Source of the DNA: Hymenobacter sp. YIM 151858-1
GTDB lineage: Bacteria; Bacteroidota; Bacteroidia; Cytophagales; Hymenobacteraceae
NCBI RefSeq assembly: GCF_025979705.1
Contig: NZ_CP110136.1
Coordinates: 1,302,001-1,366,000 of the forward strand
Length of the DNA: 64,000 nt
Direction of reading: 5' to 3'
Under the pieces are notes generated by a model that worked only from the letters and a program-made list of their open reading frames with translations, searched no databases and had not been told where the DNA came from. Numbering within the stretch: position 1 is the stretch's first letter; each line of letters starts with the position of its first letter. The translations under genes were made by a program, and so were the position numbers. Positions 1-8,786 of the stretch are shown piece by piece.

Positions 1-1
1 C

Positions 2-1057
2 CTGGCCGAGCCGGGCGAGTTTACCAAGCGGGCCTTTCTGCACGGCGCCCTCGACCTGGCCCAGGCCGAAGCCGTAGCCGACCTGATTGCGGCCGACTCG
101 GCCTTGCAGCACCGCGTAGCCCTCAACCAAATGCGCGGTGGCTTTTCGCGCGAGCTGAAGGATTTGCGCCAGCGCCTCATCGATTTTGCTGCCTTGCTGG
201 AGCTGGAGCTGGATTTCGGCGAAGAAGACGTGGAGTTTGCCGACCGCACCGGCCTGCAGCGCCTGCTGACGGAGGTGCAAACCCTGGTGCAGCGACTGCT
301 GCGCTCGTTTGAGCTGGGCAACGTGATTAAAAACGGCGTAACCACGGTAATTGCCGGCCGGCCGAATGCCGGTAAAAGCACGCTGCTCAACGCTTTGCTA
401 AACGAGGAACGCGCCATTGTATCGGCCATACCCGGCACCACGCGCGACTTTATCGAGGACGAAGTAAGCCTCGAAGGCATCAAGTTTCGGTTTGTGGATA
501 CGGCCGGCCTACGCGAAACCACCGACACCGTGGAGGCCATGGGCGTGGAGCGCACCCGCCAGCGCGTGCAGCAAGCCGCCGTGGTGCTTTACCTGTTCGA
601 TTTGGCCACTGCCACTCCGGCCGAGGTAGCCGCCGACGTGGCTGCTTTGCCCTTGCCCGCCGGCGCGCACCTGCTGCTTGTGGGCAACAAGCTCGACGAA
701 GCACCCGCCACCGCCGTAGCTGCCATGCAAGCGGCCTACCCCGAAATGCTGCTCCTGTCGGCGGCCAGCCACCACGGCCTCGAGGCGCTCCGCCAGCGCC
801 TGCTGGCTACCGTGCGCCGCGAAGGCCTCGATGCCGGAGCCGCTACCATTGTTACCAATTTGCGCCACGCCCGCTCCCTCGAAGTTGCGTTGGAGGCCCT
901 AGGTGCCGTGCAGTCGGGTTTGCAGCATGGGCTGGGTACCGAGCTGGTGGCCTCCGACCTGCGCCGCGCCCTAGGTGCCCTGGGCGAAATTACCGGCGAC
1001 ATCAGCACCGACGATCTGCTGGGCAGCATCTTCACGCGCTTCTGCATCGGCAAATAA
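2..1057 (+). CDS. mnmE: tRNA modification GTPase MnmE (TrmE), 5' end outside window
   Basis: This is the C-terminal part of MnmE, which with MnmG builds the 5-carboxymethylaminomethyl group on wobble uridine 34 of certain tRNAs. The open frame runs in from the window edge and starts with the family signature PGEFTKRAF followed by LDLAQAEAVADLI. The embedded G domain shows the P-loop GRPNAGKS, the switch region PGTTRD, the G3 motif DTAGLR and the G4-like NKLD. The protein ends in FCIGK, the conserved C-terminus whose cysteine is characteristic of the family. About 100 or more N-terminal residues (the tetrahydrofolate-binding domain) lie upstream of the window. Two CCTAGG motifs are embedded near its 3' end. 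Identification is secure; only the start is missing. Confidence 0.97.
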   Translation: MAEPGEFTKRAFLHGALDLAQAEAVADLIAADSALQHRVALNQMRGGFSRELKDLRQRLIDFAALLELELDFGEEDVEFADRTGLQRLLTEVQTLVQRLLRSFELGNVIKNGVTTVIAGRPNAGKSTLLNALLNEERAIVSAIPGTTRDFIEDEVSLEGIKFRFVDTAGLRETTDTVEAMGVERTRQRVQQAAVVLYLFDLATATPAEVAADVAALPLPAGAHLLLVGNKLDEAPATAVAAMQAAYPEMLLLSAASHHGLEALRQRLLATVRREGLDAGAATIVTNLRHARSLEVALEALGAVQSGLQHGLGTELVASDLRRALGALGEITGDISTDDLLGSIFTRFCIGK

Positions 1058-1076
1058 CCAGTGGCGCTGGGTTTGG

Positions 1077-1973
1077 CTAGCGGTGCTGCTCGTAGGGCAG
1101 CGCGGGCACGGCTTGGCGCAGGGTTTCCAGCTCCTCAGCCGTAAGCGCCGGGGCCTGGCTGGCCGCCAGGGCCTCGCGCAGGTGCGCCGCGGTACGGATG
1201 CCGATTACCGCCGACGCAACGGCTGGCGGATGCAGCACAAAGCGCGCGGCCACACCGGCGGCAGTGTTTCGGGTGCCCGCCACGTTTCGTACTGCCCCGG
1301 CGGCCCGGGCCACCTGCTCGGCCGAATGCCCTAGGTACGATTTAGCTGCTTTGCCTAACAACAGGCCCTGAGCATAGCTGCCGCGCGCCAGCACGCTTAT
1401 TTGGTGTTGCTCCAGTAGTGGCAGGCACGTTTCCTCGGGGCGGCGGTCGAGCAGGCTGTACTGCATCATCACGCTCACGGCCTGGGAGCGCGCGGCGTAA
1501 GCGCGGATTACGTTGGGCCGGATGGAAGAAATGCCGTAGTACCTGATTTTGCCCTGCTGCTGCAGCAGCTCAAACGCTTCGATAACCTCGTCAATCGGGT
1601 CATCGAGGGTGCCGCCGTGTAGTTGGTAGAGGTCGAGGTAATCGGTTTGGAGGCGGCGCAGGCTTTGCTCGGCGGCTTCTAGGATATAGGCTTTGCGCGG
1701 GTTCCAGTCCCAGCCGCTGCCATCGGGCCGCCATTGGTTACCCACTTTGGAGGCAATTACCACCTGCTGCCGCACGCCTCGCAGGCCCCTGCCAACAGCG
1801 GTTTCGTTTTGGCCGCGGTCGTACAAATCGGCCGTGTCGAAATAGTTGATGCCCTGCTCGAAAGCAAGCCGCAGCAACCGGCCGCTTTCGGCCATATCCG
1901 GCCCGAGCGACATGCACCCAAAGCCAATTTCGCTTACCTCCAGCTTAGATTTTCCTAGGTGGTTGTATTTCAT
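1077..1973 (-). CDS. Aldo/keto reductase
   Basis: A 298-residue soluble NADPH-dependent oxidoreductase of the aldo/keto reductase superfamily (TIM barrel). Visible catalytic elements are Asp and Tyr in NYFDTADLYDRGQNET, Lys in VIASKVGNQW and His in DLYQLHGGTLDDP. These match the Asp-Tyr-Lys-His tetrad. The C-terminal cofactor region VASAVIGIRTAAHLREAL is also present. I chose the ATG at 1973 (MKYNHLGKSKLEVSEIGFG) because family members begin just before the first barrel strand. The frame stays open further upstream but that part has no family similarity. It converges on mnmE with only 19 bases between stop codons. The substrate cannot be inferred. Confidence 0.92.
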   Translation of the reverse strand: MKYNHLGKSKLEVSEIGFGCMSLGPDMAESGRLLRLAFEQGINYFDTADLYDRGQNETAVGRGLRGVRQQVVIASKVGNQWRPDGSGWDWNPRKAYILEAAEQSLRRLQTDYLDLYQLHGGTLDDPIDEVIEAFELLQQQGKIRYYGISSIRPNVIRAYAARSQAVSVMMQYSLLDRRPEETCLPLLEQHQISVLARGSYAQGLLLGKAAKSYLGHSAEQVARAAGAVRNVAGTRNTAAGVAARFVLHPPAVASAVIGIRTAAHLREALAASQAPALTAEELETLRQAVPALPYEQHR

Positions 1974-2295
1974 GTGCGTGCTACTGATCGGATAATGCAA
2001 CAAGCAATTGCACCGCCCCCATGCCGGACCGAGACCTTTGGGCCGGGAACAGGGCAACGGGCCCGCTTTTGGCTGTTGCGGGGCGAAGTTCGGCAGCGTA
2101 TTTCGGCTTAAATATTTTTTAATGCAGCTACCATTCCGGCCTAGGTTCTGGCTGGCTCTCAACAGGAAACAACCCGGCAGCTTTATTTGTACTACACATG
2201 CCCGGGTGCAATTGCATCTTTGGGTTGTACGACAACAGCCTAATTGCGTACTTCGCCTTTGTACGCACCCACTCCTGTCCACTAATCTGTTTGTA
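1974..2295. promoter_or_regulatory. Divergent intergenic region between aldo/keto reductase and citrate synthase
   Basis: This 322-bp spacer must carry the promoters of both divergent genes. In the citrate synthase direction, CATCTTTG at 2215-2222 is one base from the Bacteroidota -7 consensus TAnnTTTG and lies 74 bases before the chosen ATG. A TTTG at 2186-2189 could be an upstream element, but the spacing is longer than usual. One CCTAGG motif sits at 2140. No gene is visible; the open frames here have no recognisable protein features. Confidence 0.45.
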
Positions 2296-3588
2296 ATGGC
2301 AGAAACTGCTGAAATCATCCTCGACGGCCAAACCTATCAGCTGCCGGTCGTGGAAGGCTCCGAGAACGAAAAAGCTATTGACATCAACAAGCTCCGCGAC
2401 CAGTCGGGCTACGTCACGCTGGACTCGGGCTACAAGAACACCGGCGCTACCAAAAGCGCAATCACTTTCCTCGACGGCGAAGAGGGCATCCTGCGCTACC
2501 GCGGCTACCCCATCGAGCAGTTGGCTGAGCAGTCTACGTTCATGGAAGTGGCGTACCTGCTGATCTACGGCAAGTTGCCGAGCGAGCAGGAACTCAACGA
2601 CTTCAACAGCCAGATCATGCGCCACACCCTCGTGCACGAGGACGTACGCAAGATTTTCGACGGCTTCCCCTCGGGCGCACACCCCATGGGCGTGCTTTCG
2701 TCGCTGGTTTCGGCCCTTACCGCTTTCTACCCCGAGTCGCTCGACCCGAACCAGAGCCAGGACGAGGTAAACCTGAACATCAAGCGTCTGATTGCTAAAA
2801 TCTCGACGCTGGCGGCGTGGTCGTACAAAAACTCGGTGGGCCACCCGGTAAACTACCCCAAGAACAAGCTCGACTACGTGTCGAACTTCCTGCACATGAT
2901 GTTCGCTTTCCCGACGGAAGACTACGAAGTCAACCCGGTGGTAACGAACGCCCTCAATAAACTGCTCATCCTGCACGCCGACCACGAGCAAAACTGCTCG
3001 ACCTCGACGGTGCGCATGGTAGGCTCGGCCAACGCTTCGCTGTACTCGTCGGTTTCGGCTGGTATCTGCGCACTGTGGGGCCCGCTGCACGGCGGCGCCA
3101 ACCAGGAGGTTATCGAAATGCTGGAAGCCATTCAGCAGGACGGCGGCAACACCCAGAAGTGGGTTGACAAAGCCAAAGACCCGAACGACTCCTTCCGCCT
3201 GATGGGCTTCGGTCACCGCGTGTACAAGAACTTCGATCCGCGCGCTACCATCATCAAGAAAGCAGCCGACGAAGTGCTGGCCGCCCTAGGTCTGGAAGAC
3301 AGCCCGCTGCTGAAGATTGCCAAGGAGCTGGAGCAAGCCGCCCTTACCGATGAGTACTTCATCAAGCGCAAGCTCTACCCGAACGTGGACTTCTACTCGG
3401 GCATCATCTACAAAGCCATCGGCATCCCGACGGAGATGTTCACGGTGATGTTTGCCCTGGGCCGCCTCCCCGGCTGGATTGCCCAGTGGAAAGAAATGCG
3501 CGAGAACAAAGAGCCGATTGGCCGTCCGCGTCAGATTTACGTGGGCGAGAAAGAGCGCAACTACACCCCGCTGAACCAGCGCGGCTAA
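2296..3588 (+). CDS. gltA: Citrate synthase
   Basis: A 430-residue type I (Gram-negative-type) citrate synthase, condensing acetyl-CoA and oxaloacetate as the first step of the TCA cycle. The N-terminal strand-rich segment MAETAEIILDGQTYQLPVVEG is typical of the hexameric bacterial enzymes. Catalytic residues align with E. coli His264, His305 and Asp362: His265 in WGPLHGGAN, His307 in FGHRVYKNFDPRA and Asp365 in YPNVDFYSG. HADHEQNCSTSTVR (His227, His230) is also conserved. The ATG at 2296 was preferred over the longer open frame because it gives the normal family length and N-terminus. A strong hairpin terminator follows at 3612-3639. The gene is monocistronic. Confidence 0.97.
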   Translation: MAETAEIILDGQTYQLPVVEGSENEKAIDINKLRDQSGYVTLDSGYKNTGATKSAITFLDGEEGILRYRGYPIEQLAEQSTFMEVAYLLIYGKLPSEQELNDFNSQIMRHTLVHEDVRKIFDGFPSGAHPMGVLSSLVSALTAFYPESLDPNQSQDEVNLNIKRLIAKISTLAAWSYKNSVGHPVNYPKNKLDYVSNFLHMMFAFPTEDYEVNPVVTNALNKLLILHADHEQNCSTSTVRMVGSANASLYSSVSAGICALWGPLHGGANQEVIEMLEAIQQDGGNTQKWVDKAKDPNDSFRLMGFGHRVYKNFDPRATIIKKAADEVLAALGLEDSPLLKIAKELEQAALTDEYFIKRKLYPNVDFYSGIIYKAIGIPTEMFTVMFALGRLPGWIAQWKEMRENKEPIGRPRQIYVGEKERNYTPLNQRG

Positions 3589-3611
3589 GTACTGCAAGCC
3601 CCAAAACAGAA

Positions 3612-3639
3612 ACGCCAGCCCTACCAGGCTGGCGTTTTT
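3612..3639 (+). terminator. Rho-independent terminator after gltA
   Basis: A 9-bp perfect stem (ACGCCAGCC / GGCTGGCGT) with a 6-base loop is followed by five T residues. It lies between citrate synthase and the convergent small secreted gene and could serve both. Confidence 0.9.
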
Positions 3640-3658
3640 GCGTTTCGGCCGGTTGGTA

Positions 3659-4027
3659 TTAGCGGCTCGACGACGAGTTATCCATTGCCGTCATGTTCGC
3701 CTTGGTTTGGCGGTAGGCAACCATTTGGCGCGGCCACAAAATGGAGGCCATGTCCCACTCGTAACGATCCTGCAGCTCAGCCAGGGCAACGTCGAGCTGG
3801 GCGGGGTCGTTGGCAAATTTGTCTTTGAGGCTTAGCGTAGCCGCAAGCATATCGAGGTTGAGGCGACGCACCTTTACAAACTGGGCTTCGTTCAGCGGCA
3901 CTTTCTCGGCCAGCTGGCGCGTGAGCTTGGTAGCCCGGCCCTGCAGCGAGTTATCGTCGGAGGCGGCGGCCACCTGGGCAAAGCACAGCGGCAGAGCAAA
4001 AGCGAGCAGGTAGAGTAGCTTTTTCAT
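3659..4027 (-). CDS. Small secreted helical protein, paralogue 1
   Basis: A 122-residue predicted periplasmic protein of unknown function. It starts with a clear signal peptide (MKKLLYLLAFALPLCFAQVAAA, cleavage near residue 22). The mature part is short, charged and probably all-helical: RATKLTRQLAEKVPLNEAQF, then a Leu/Lys/Arg-rich helix and a C-terminal region ending near LWPRQMVAYRQT. It clearly resembles the next gene upstream (4118-4492): both share ATxLTRxxAxKxxLxExQ, LNLxML, DLKxxFAxDP and LxRPxQ. The alternation of helices and the C-terminal L-P-Q element resemble CpxP/Spy-type LTXXQ chaperones, but this is only a resemblance. The tandem pair is on one strand, with 90 bases between them. 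Confidence 0.75.
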   Translation of the reverse strand: MKKLLYLLAFALPLCFAQVAAASDDNSLQGRATKLTRQLAEKVPLNEAQFVKVRRLNLDMLAATLSLKDKFANDPAQLDVALAELQDRYEWDMASILWPRQMVAYRQTKANMTAMDNSSSSR

Positions 4028-4117
4028 AACGGTGGAGTTGATGTGGGTGAGAAAAATCTGAAAGAGAATTCGGAAGGTGGCTCCGCCTGTGAGCGTGGCG
4101 GAGCCCTCCTGCCTGGG

Positions 4118-4492
4118 TTACTGTTGGCTGATTGAACCTAGGGCGGTCATGCTCTCCTGGCTTTTTTGCATGGCCGTGAGCTGTGCCGGGCGTAGCATAA
4201 GAGCCAGCTCCATGTTGTAGCTCACCTGGGCTTCGGCCATGCGGGCATCCCGGATTTCGGGGTCGGCCGCGAAGCGTTCCTTCAGGTCGTCCATGGTGGC
4301 GAGCATGCGCAGGTTCAGCTGTTTCAGCTTAACGTACTGGCCTTCGTCGAGCCGAATTTTCCCGGCCATTACCCGCGTAAGTGCCGTAGCACGCGAATTC
4401 AGGCCATTGGGGGTTTCGTGCTCCGGATCAGAGGCCCGTACGGCCATATGAATCCCGAATGCCAGACCCGCGAGTAGAAGAAGCTTTTTCAT
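4118..4492 (-). CDS. Small secreted helical protein, paralogue 2
   Basis: A 124-residue tandem paralogue of the 3659-4027 product. The signal peptide is MKKLLLLAGLAFGIHMAVRA. The mature region RATALTRVMAGKIRLDEGQY aligns without gaps to its neighbour over about 85 residues, and LRPAQLTAMQ near the end is LTXXQ-like. I start at the ATG at 4492 because this gives a canonical signal peptide; the frame extends further but encodes no plausible leader. The upstream 150 bases are strongly AT-rich, which would suit a promoter. Function is unknown; a periplasmic stress or folding role is speculation from the LTXXQ-like ending. Confidence 0.75.
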   Translation of the reverse strand: MKKLLLLAGLAFGIHMAVRASDPEHETPNGLNSRATALTRVMAGKIRLDEGQYVKLKQLNLRMLATMDDLKERFAADPEIRDARMAEAQVSYNMELALMLRPAQLTAMQKSQESMTALGSISQQ

Positions 4493-4836
4493 GTGGAGTT
4501 GGTGAAGGGGGTTTGGTGACTGTTTAAAGAGAAGTGTGTGTAGCGTGTGTGCATCTAAGTGGAGTTGATTTGAAAATTCGGAGGTCAAAAGCAGCCCTTA
4601 CGGATGAGTATCGGACTGGGCCAAATGTAGAAAGAAATTTAAAATAAAAAAGAAAAATTATAACTATTCTCGCGTAAGCCTTGTACGTAAGCAATACATT
4701 AGTCTCGTTATTAGCATTTTATACTCGCTGGGTGCAATGCTCACTGCAAAGCACAATTGCACTAACGAAAGAATAAAAAAAGCCAGCCCTTTTGAGGCTG
4801 GCTTTGGTACTTAACCTAGGATGTAGAGGATCCTGA
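4493..4836. other. AT-rich intergenic region with terminator
   Basis: This 344-bp spacer separates the small secreted pair from the PorE-like gene. Positions 4620-4710 are unusually AT-rich for this genome and probably hold the promoter of the small secreted pair; I cannot place a confident -7 element. The other end holds the terminator at 4774-4806. No gene is seen. Confidence 0.5.
4774..4806 (-). terminator. Terminator after the PorE-like gene
   Basis: AAAGCCAGCC and GGCTGGCTTT form a 10-bp stem around a 7-base loop. Read on the minus strand it runs into a long T tract, as expected for the end of the queE / OmpA-family transcription unit. Confidence 0.85.
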
Positions 4837-6783
4837 CTACAGAATGCTGAGCTCGATGCGCCGGTTCTGCTGTCGGTTTTCGTCGGAGGTATTAGGTGCC
4901 AAGGGCTTGGTTTCGCCAAAACCCTTGAAACGGAGCCTTTCGGCCTTTACGCCGTGCTCAACAAGGTAGTTATACACCGATTTTGCCCGGTTTTTCGATA
5001 GCGCCAGGTTATCCGAATCGGTACCAACGTCGTCGGTATGGCCCGATATTTCTACCTGAATATCCGGGTATTGGCCCATAAATTTGATGAGCCGGTTGAG
5101 CTCCGTCTTCGAGTTGGGCTTTAAGGCGTACTGCTTGGTGTCGAAGAACAGGTTGTTGAGCACAATGCTGCGGCCGGCCTTCACGGGCTCCAGGTAAATG
5201 TCCAGCGTCAGCGGGTCGAAGCTGCGTTTATCAGAGTAGTCGAAGTTGAGGCTTTTCATCAGGTACTTGTCGGCCACGGCGTACATGCCGTACTGGTGGC
5301 CTTCGTTGAGTACCACGGTGTAGTCGCCCTCTACCGGGTCGCTCGTCACCGACTGCGTCAGCTCGTCGGTGCGCAAGTCGTAAAGCTGCACATCGGCCTG
5401 CAGCGGCTTTTTGGTCACCGCATCGAACACGCGGCCCTGCGCGTAGGTGCTTTGCTCCTGCGAGCGAACCTGCTGGGGCACCTCAAACCCAAACAGCTCC
5501 ACGGGCCGGTCGCGCTCGGCTACGGCCGCCTCGGCGGGGCGCGTGCGCGAGCAGAAGCCCCGGCGGTTATCCGACGAGATGAAAAGCGAGGCTTCGTTTT
5601 CGTAGGTATTCAGGGGGTACCCTAGGTTTTGCGGCTCCGACCACTTGCCGCCATTCAGGCTGCTTTTGTAGATGTCGAGCCCGCCCATGCCCACCAGCCC
5701 ATCGGTAACGTAGTAGAGCGTGGTGCCGCTGGCGTGGATGAACGGCGCCATGTCCTTGCCGGCCGTGTTCACGGGAGCCCCTAGGTTGCGGGCCAGGCTC
5801 CAGGTGCCGTCTTCCTGCAGGGTAGTCACGTAGATGTCCTCCTTGCCCTGCCCGCCGCGGCGGTCGGAGGTGAAATAGAGCGTGCGGCCGTCGGCCGACA
5901 AGGTAGGCTGGGAGTCCCAATTGGCCGAGTTGACGTTGCGCCCGAGGTTGCGCGGCTTGCTCCAAGCATTGCCCGTGCGGCGCGAAATGTACAAGTCGCA
6001 GTTGCCTACTGCGCCGGGCCGGTCGCAAGAGGCAAAAACCAAAGTTTTACCATCGCCGGAAATGGAGCCCGCACCCTCGTTGAACTGCGAGTTAATAGCC
6101 GCCGATATCAGCGACGGCTCCCCAAAGGAGCCATCTTTCTCGAGGCGGCTCACCACGATATCTTCATCGGAGTCGGCGGTTTTGCGTGCCGTAAACACCA
6201 AAAAGCGGTTATCGGCCGTAACAGCCGGGAAATACTGAAACCGGAAGGTATTAAGCGGCGCCCCCAAACGCTCGGGCACTTTGCCCACCGGGTTTGCCAT
6301 GGAGTTGATGGCAAAATCACAGTTCTTCAGCTGCAACTGAGCCCGCCCGATGTAGCGCTGCCCTTTGGGAGCGGCCTTAAGGTAATTTTCGTACGCAGCC
6401 TTTGCCACCTGGTACTCCCCCAGCCCGATTGCCAGCTCGCCTAGGTTAAAGTAATCGTTCATGCGGGCAGGGGCAAATGCCGCTTTTTCAACCCCTTCCC
6501 GGTAGGCTTCGTAGGCCGGTCGGGTTTCGCCCATCGCCTTGTAGAGCTGCCCTTTCAGCAGAAAACCCTCCGCCATCGACGGAAACTTCTGGTTCAGCGT
6601 GGTTAGGGTTTCCAACGCCTTCGCAAAGTCCCGGTCCTTGACTTGTTGCTGCGCCTTGTCCCACAGGTTGCGGGCCTTGGTATTGGCAATGGGTACCTGA
6701 GCTTGCGCGGCAGCGTACTGCATGGGCAGCAGGCTACCGGCAGCTACAACCGCAAGGGGTAGCAGCAAACGGCGCATGGGCAA
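4837..6783 (-). CDS. OmpA-family protein with TPR, beta-propeller and CRD domains (PorE-like)
   Basis: A 648-residue exported protein. Domain order: signal peptide (about 1-27), TPR-like helices (about 30-140), PD40/WD40-like propeller repeats (about 175-430), a carboxypeptidase-regulatory-like domain (about 445-525) and a C-terminal OmpA peptidoglycan-binding domain (about 540-648). The propeller blades show motifs such as DGRTLYFTSDRRGG and GGLDIYKS. The OmpA domain carries EISGHTDDVGTDSDNLALSK and ends NRRIELSIL. This exact order is that of PorE, the T9SS component that links the secretion machinery to peptidoglycan, so a T9SS or envelope-anchoring role is plausible. Many Bacteroidota encode several such proteins, so orthology is unproven. 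It lies 5 bases after queE and is probably co-transcribed with it. Confidence 0.88.
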   Translation of the reverse strand: MPMRRLLLPLAVVAAGSLLPMQYAAAQAQVPIANTKARNLWDKAQQQVKDRDFAKALETLTTLNQKFPSMAEGFLLKGQLYKAMGETRPAYEAYREGVEKAAFAPARMNDYFNLGELAIGLGEYQVAKAAYENYLKAAPKGQRYIGRAQLQLKNCDFAINSMANPVGKVPERLGAPLNTFRFQYFPAVTADNRFLVFTARKTADSDEDIVVSRLEKDGSFGEPSLISAAINSQFNEGAGSISGDGKTLVFASCDRPGAVGNCDLYISRRTGNAWSKPRNLGRNVNSANWDSQPTLSADGRTLYFTSDRRGGQGKEDIYVTTLQEDGTWSLARNLGAPVNTAGKDMAPFIHASGTTLYYVTDGLVGMGGLDIYKSSLNGGKWSEPQNLGYPLNTYENEASLFISSDNRRGFCSRTRPAEAAVAERDRPVELFGFEVPQQVRSQEQSTYAQGRVFDAVTKKPLQADVQLYDLRTDELTQSVTSDPVEGDYTVVLNEGHQYGMYAVADKYLMKSLNFDYSDKRSFDPLTLDIYLEPVKAGRSIVLNNLFFDTKQYALKPNSKTELNRLIKFMGQYPDIQVEISGHTDDVGTDSDNLALSKNRAKSVYNYLVEHGVKAERLRFKGFGETKPLAPNTSDENRQQNRRIELSIL

Positions 6784-6788
6784 GGTGG

Positions 6789-7466
6789 CTAAGGAATATC
6801 GAGGTACTTATGCGTTTGCAGCGACACCTGCCATTGGGGGTGCTGCTTCACGTAATCGATGATGAGCGGGGTAACGGCGGCCGCTTTGCTCCATTCGGGC
6901 TGCAAAAACAGGCGGCAGTCAGGGCCTACCAAGGCGGCGTGTTGCTCGGCCCAGGCAAAATCGCTTTTGTTGAATACCACCACTTTCAGCTCGTGGGCGT
7001 GTATCAACACCTCGGGCAGCGGCGCCTTGAATTTTTTGGGCGAAACACATATCCAGTCCCACTCGCCGGATAGCGGGTGCGCCCCGGATGTTTCAATCCA
7101 GTTTTGGCAGCCGGCCGCGTGCAACGCGCGGGTAAGCGGCCCGAGGTCGTGCATCAGCGGCTCACCGCCCGTTACCACTACATTGCGGCCGGGGTGTTGT
7201 TGCACCTCCGCAATCAGGCTTTCGATGGTCAGCCGCGGGTGCGCGTCGGCATCCCACGATTCTTTCACGTCGCACCAATGGCAGCCTACGTCGCAACCAC
7301 CCAAGCGAATAAAATAGGCCGCCCGACCAGCGTTGGCGCCTTCGCCTTGGATAGTATAAAACTGCTCCATCACGGGCAAGGCCAAGGTAGCCGATGCCAG
7401 CGGAGCAGATGATAAAACGGTAAGCGGCGGGTAAGTCAAAACGGTACGGTATGCGCAAGAAAACAA
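6789..7466 (-). CDS. queE: 7-carboxy-7-deazaguanine synthase QueE
   Basis: A radical SAM enzyme that converts 6-carboxy-tetrahydropterin to 7-carboxy-7-deazaguanine on the route to queuosine or other 7-deazapurines. The family signature FYTIQGEG is followed by the cluster motif CDVGCHWC, the CX3CX2C spacing that binds the 4Fe-4S cluster, then DVKESWD. VVVTGGEPLMH matches the SAM-binding GGE region. The start is uncertain. The ATG at 7466 gives 225 residues, a TTG at 7439 gives 216 (closer to family length), and the ATG at 7370 begins right at MEQFYT. No queC, queD or queF is visible nearby. The PorE-like gene follows after 5 bases. Confidence 0.93.
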   Translation of the reverse strand: MFSCAYRTVLTYPPLTVLSSAPLASATLALPVMEQFYTIQGEGANAGRAAYFIRLGGCDVGCHWCDVKESWDADAHPRLTIESLIAEVQQHPGRNVVVTGGEPLMHDLGPLTRALHAAGCQNWIETSGAHPLSGEWDWICVSPKKFKAPLPEVLIHAHELKVVVFNKSDFAWAEQHAALVGPDCRLFLQPEWSKAAAVTPLIIDYVKQHPQWQVSLQTHKYLDIP

Positions 7467-7584
7467 GTTGGGCCGCTGAGTAAACGGAAATCATCCTCTG
7501 CGGGATTATCTCGCCTCTTAGCGGCCCAACATTAAAATTAGAACAACCCAACGGCTTTGGCAATTCCCGAAGCCGGAGCCGTAG

Positions 7585-8496
7585 CTATTTTGCGTAAATC
7601 TCGCCCTTGGCGGCGCGCAGCGTGTTCAGTAGCAGCATGGCAATCGTCATGGGCCCCACACCGCCGGGCACGGGCGTAATGTAGCTGGTGAGCGGAGCCA
7701 CTGAGGCAAAATCCACGTCGCCGCGCAGGGCCCAGCCGCTTTTCTTGCTAGCGTCTTCCACCCGCGTGGTACCCACGTCAATCACTACCGCGCCGGGCTT
7801 TACCATGTCGGCCGTAACAAAGCCCGGCCGACCTAGGGCTGCTACCAGAATGTCGGCCGTGCGGGTAATGCTGGGCAAATCCTGGGTGCGCGAGTGGCAT
7901 AAAGTAACGGTGCAGTTGCCAGGCTCCAAGTTCTTAGCCAGCAGTATGCTAACTGGCGTACCTACGATATTGGAGCGCCCGATAACCACGCAATGTTTGC
8001 CGTCGGTGGGCAGCTCGTAGCGGCGCAGCAGCTCTACTATGCCCGAAGGCGTGGCAGGCAGCAAGGCGGGCAAGCCAGCCACCATGCGGCCAATGTTCAT
8101 CGGGTGGAAACCATCAACGTCCTTCTCAGGCTTGATGGCCTCGATAACCTTATTCGGGTCGATGTGCTTGGGCAGTGGCAGCTGCACGATGAAGCCGTCA
8201 ATTTCCGGGTCGTTGTTCAAGTCATCGACCTTCTGCAGCAGTTGGGCTTCGGTGATGTCGTCTTCGAAACGGATGAGTGTTGAGCCGAAACCAGCGGACT
8301 CGCAGGCCAGTACCTTGTTGCGCACATAGGTCTCGGAGCCGCCGTCGTGGCCGACGAGCACGGCCGCTAGGTGCGGTACTTTCTGGCCGGCTTCTTTGAA
8401 GCGCGTAACCTCGGCGGCAATTTCCTGCTTGATGTTCTCGGCGGTCTGTTTGCCGTCGATGAGGCGGTAGGTCGTAGCGTCGGGGACAGTGGTCAT
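7585..8496 (-). CDS. folD: Bifunctional methylenetetrahydrofolate dehydrogenase / cyclohydrolase FolD
   Basis: A 303-residue cytoplasmic enzyme that interconverts 5,10-methylene-, methenyl- and 10-formyl-tetrahydrofolate with NADP. Visible family motifs are ETYVRNK (containing the catalytic lysine), [14 protein letters not shown], the nucleotide-binding [14 protein letters not shown] and the C-terminal [13 protein letters not shown]. Length and termini are normal. Its start lies 8 bases after the stop of a small 60-codon gene, so the two are probably co-transcribed. One CCTAGG site is embedded in the gene at 7831. Confidence 0.97.
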   Translation of the reverse strand: MTTVPDATTYRLIDGKQTAENIKQEIAAEVTRFKEAGQKVPHLAAVLVGHDGGSETYVRNKVLACESAGFGSTLIRFEDDITEAQLLQKVDDLNNDPEIDGFIVQLPLPKHIDPNKVIEAIKPEKDVDGFHPMNIGRMVAGLPALLPATPSGIVELLRRYELPTDGKHCVVIGRSNIVGTPVSILLAKNLEPGNCTVTLCHSRTQDLPSITRTADILVAALGRPGFVTADMVKPGAVVIDVGTTRVEDASKKSGWALRGDVDFASVAPLTSYITPVPGGVGPMTIAMLLLNTLRAAKGEIYAK

Positions 8497-8504
8497 GGTT
8501 GTTC

Positions 8505-8687
8505 CTATTCTGCCGGGTTAGGGTTATGGGTTCCGTTATTAAGAGCAATGGCCTCGCGGCCGGCCTGGAGGAGAGCGGCTTCCATCGCCGGCCAGTCGCT
8601 CCGCCACCGGAATTTTAGCTCCTGGCCGCGGCGGATTTTCTCCAATTGGGCTTCGCTCGTGCAATTCTTGGTCAAGGCGTTGTTCAT
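8505..8687 (-). CDS. Small protein of unknown function upstream of folD
   Basis: A 60-residue predicted cytoplasmic protein beginning [20 protein letters not shown] and ending GTHNPNPAE. It has no signal peptide, membrane segment or recognised domain. It contains a helix-like [11 protein letters not shown] and a [17 protein letters not shown] helix. I chose the ATG at 8687; the longer frame to 8783 would run through the lepA terminator hairpin, which argues against it. Its 8-base spacing to folD suggests an operon. Codon use is normal, so it is probably a real gene, but no function can be given. Confidence 0.55.
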   Translation of the reverse strand: MNNALTKNCTSEAQLEKIRRGQELKFRWRSDWPAMEAALLQAGREAIALNNGTHNPNPAE

Positions 8688-8749
8688 ATCGTTTGGTTTT
8701 ATCACACAGCGCTTTTGCAAGAATTGCATGAAGTGAAAAGCAAAGGGTA

Positions 8750-8782
8750 AAAAAAACGCGCCGCTTCGGCGGCGCGTTTTCA
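8750..8782 (-). terminator. Terminator after lepA
   Basis: AACGCGCCGC and GCGGCGCGTT form a 10-bp stem with a TTCG tetraloop. On the minus strand it is followed by a run of eight T residues. It lies directly after the lepA stop codon. Confidence 0.92.
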
Positions 8783-8786
8783 AAGG

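Noticed and set aside
2128-3216. Long minus-strand frame (362 codons) in citrate synthase
   Set aside because: It is the antisense shadow of gltA, whose plus-strand protein has the full catalytic motif set.
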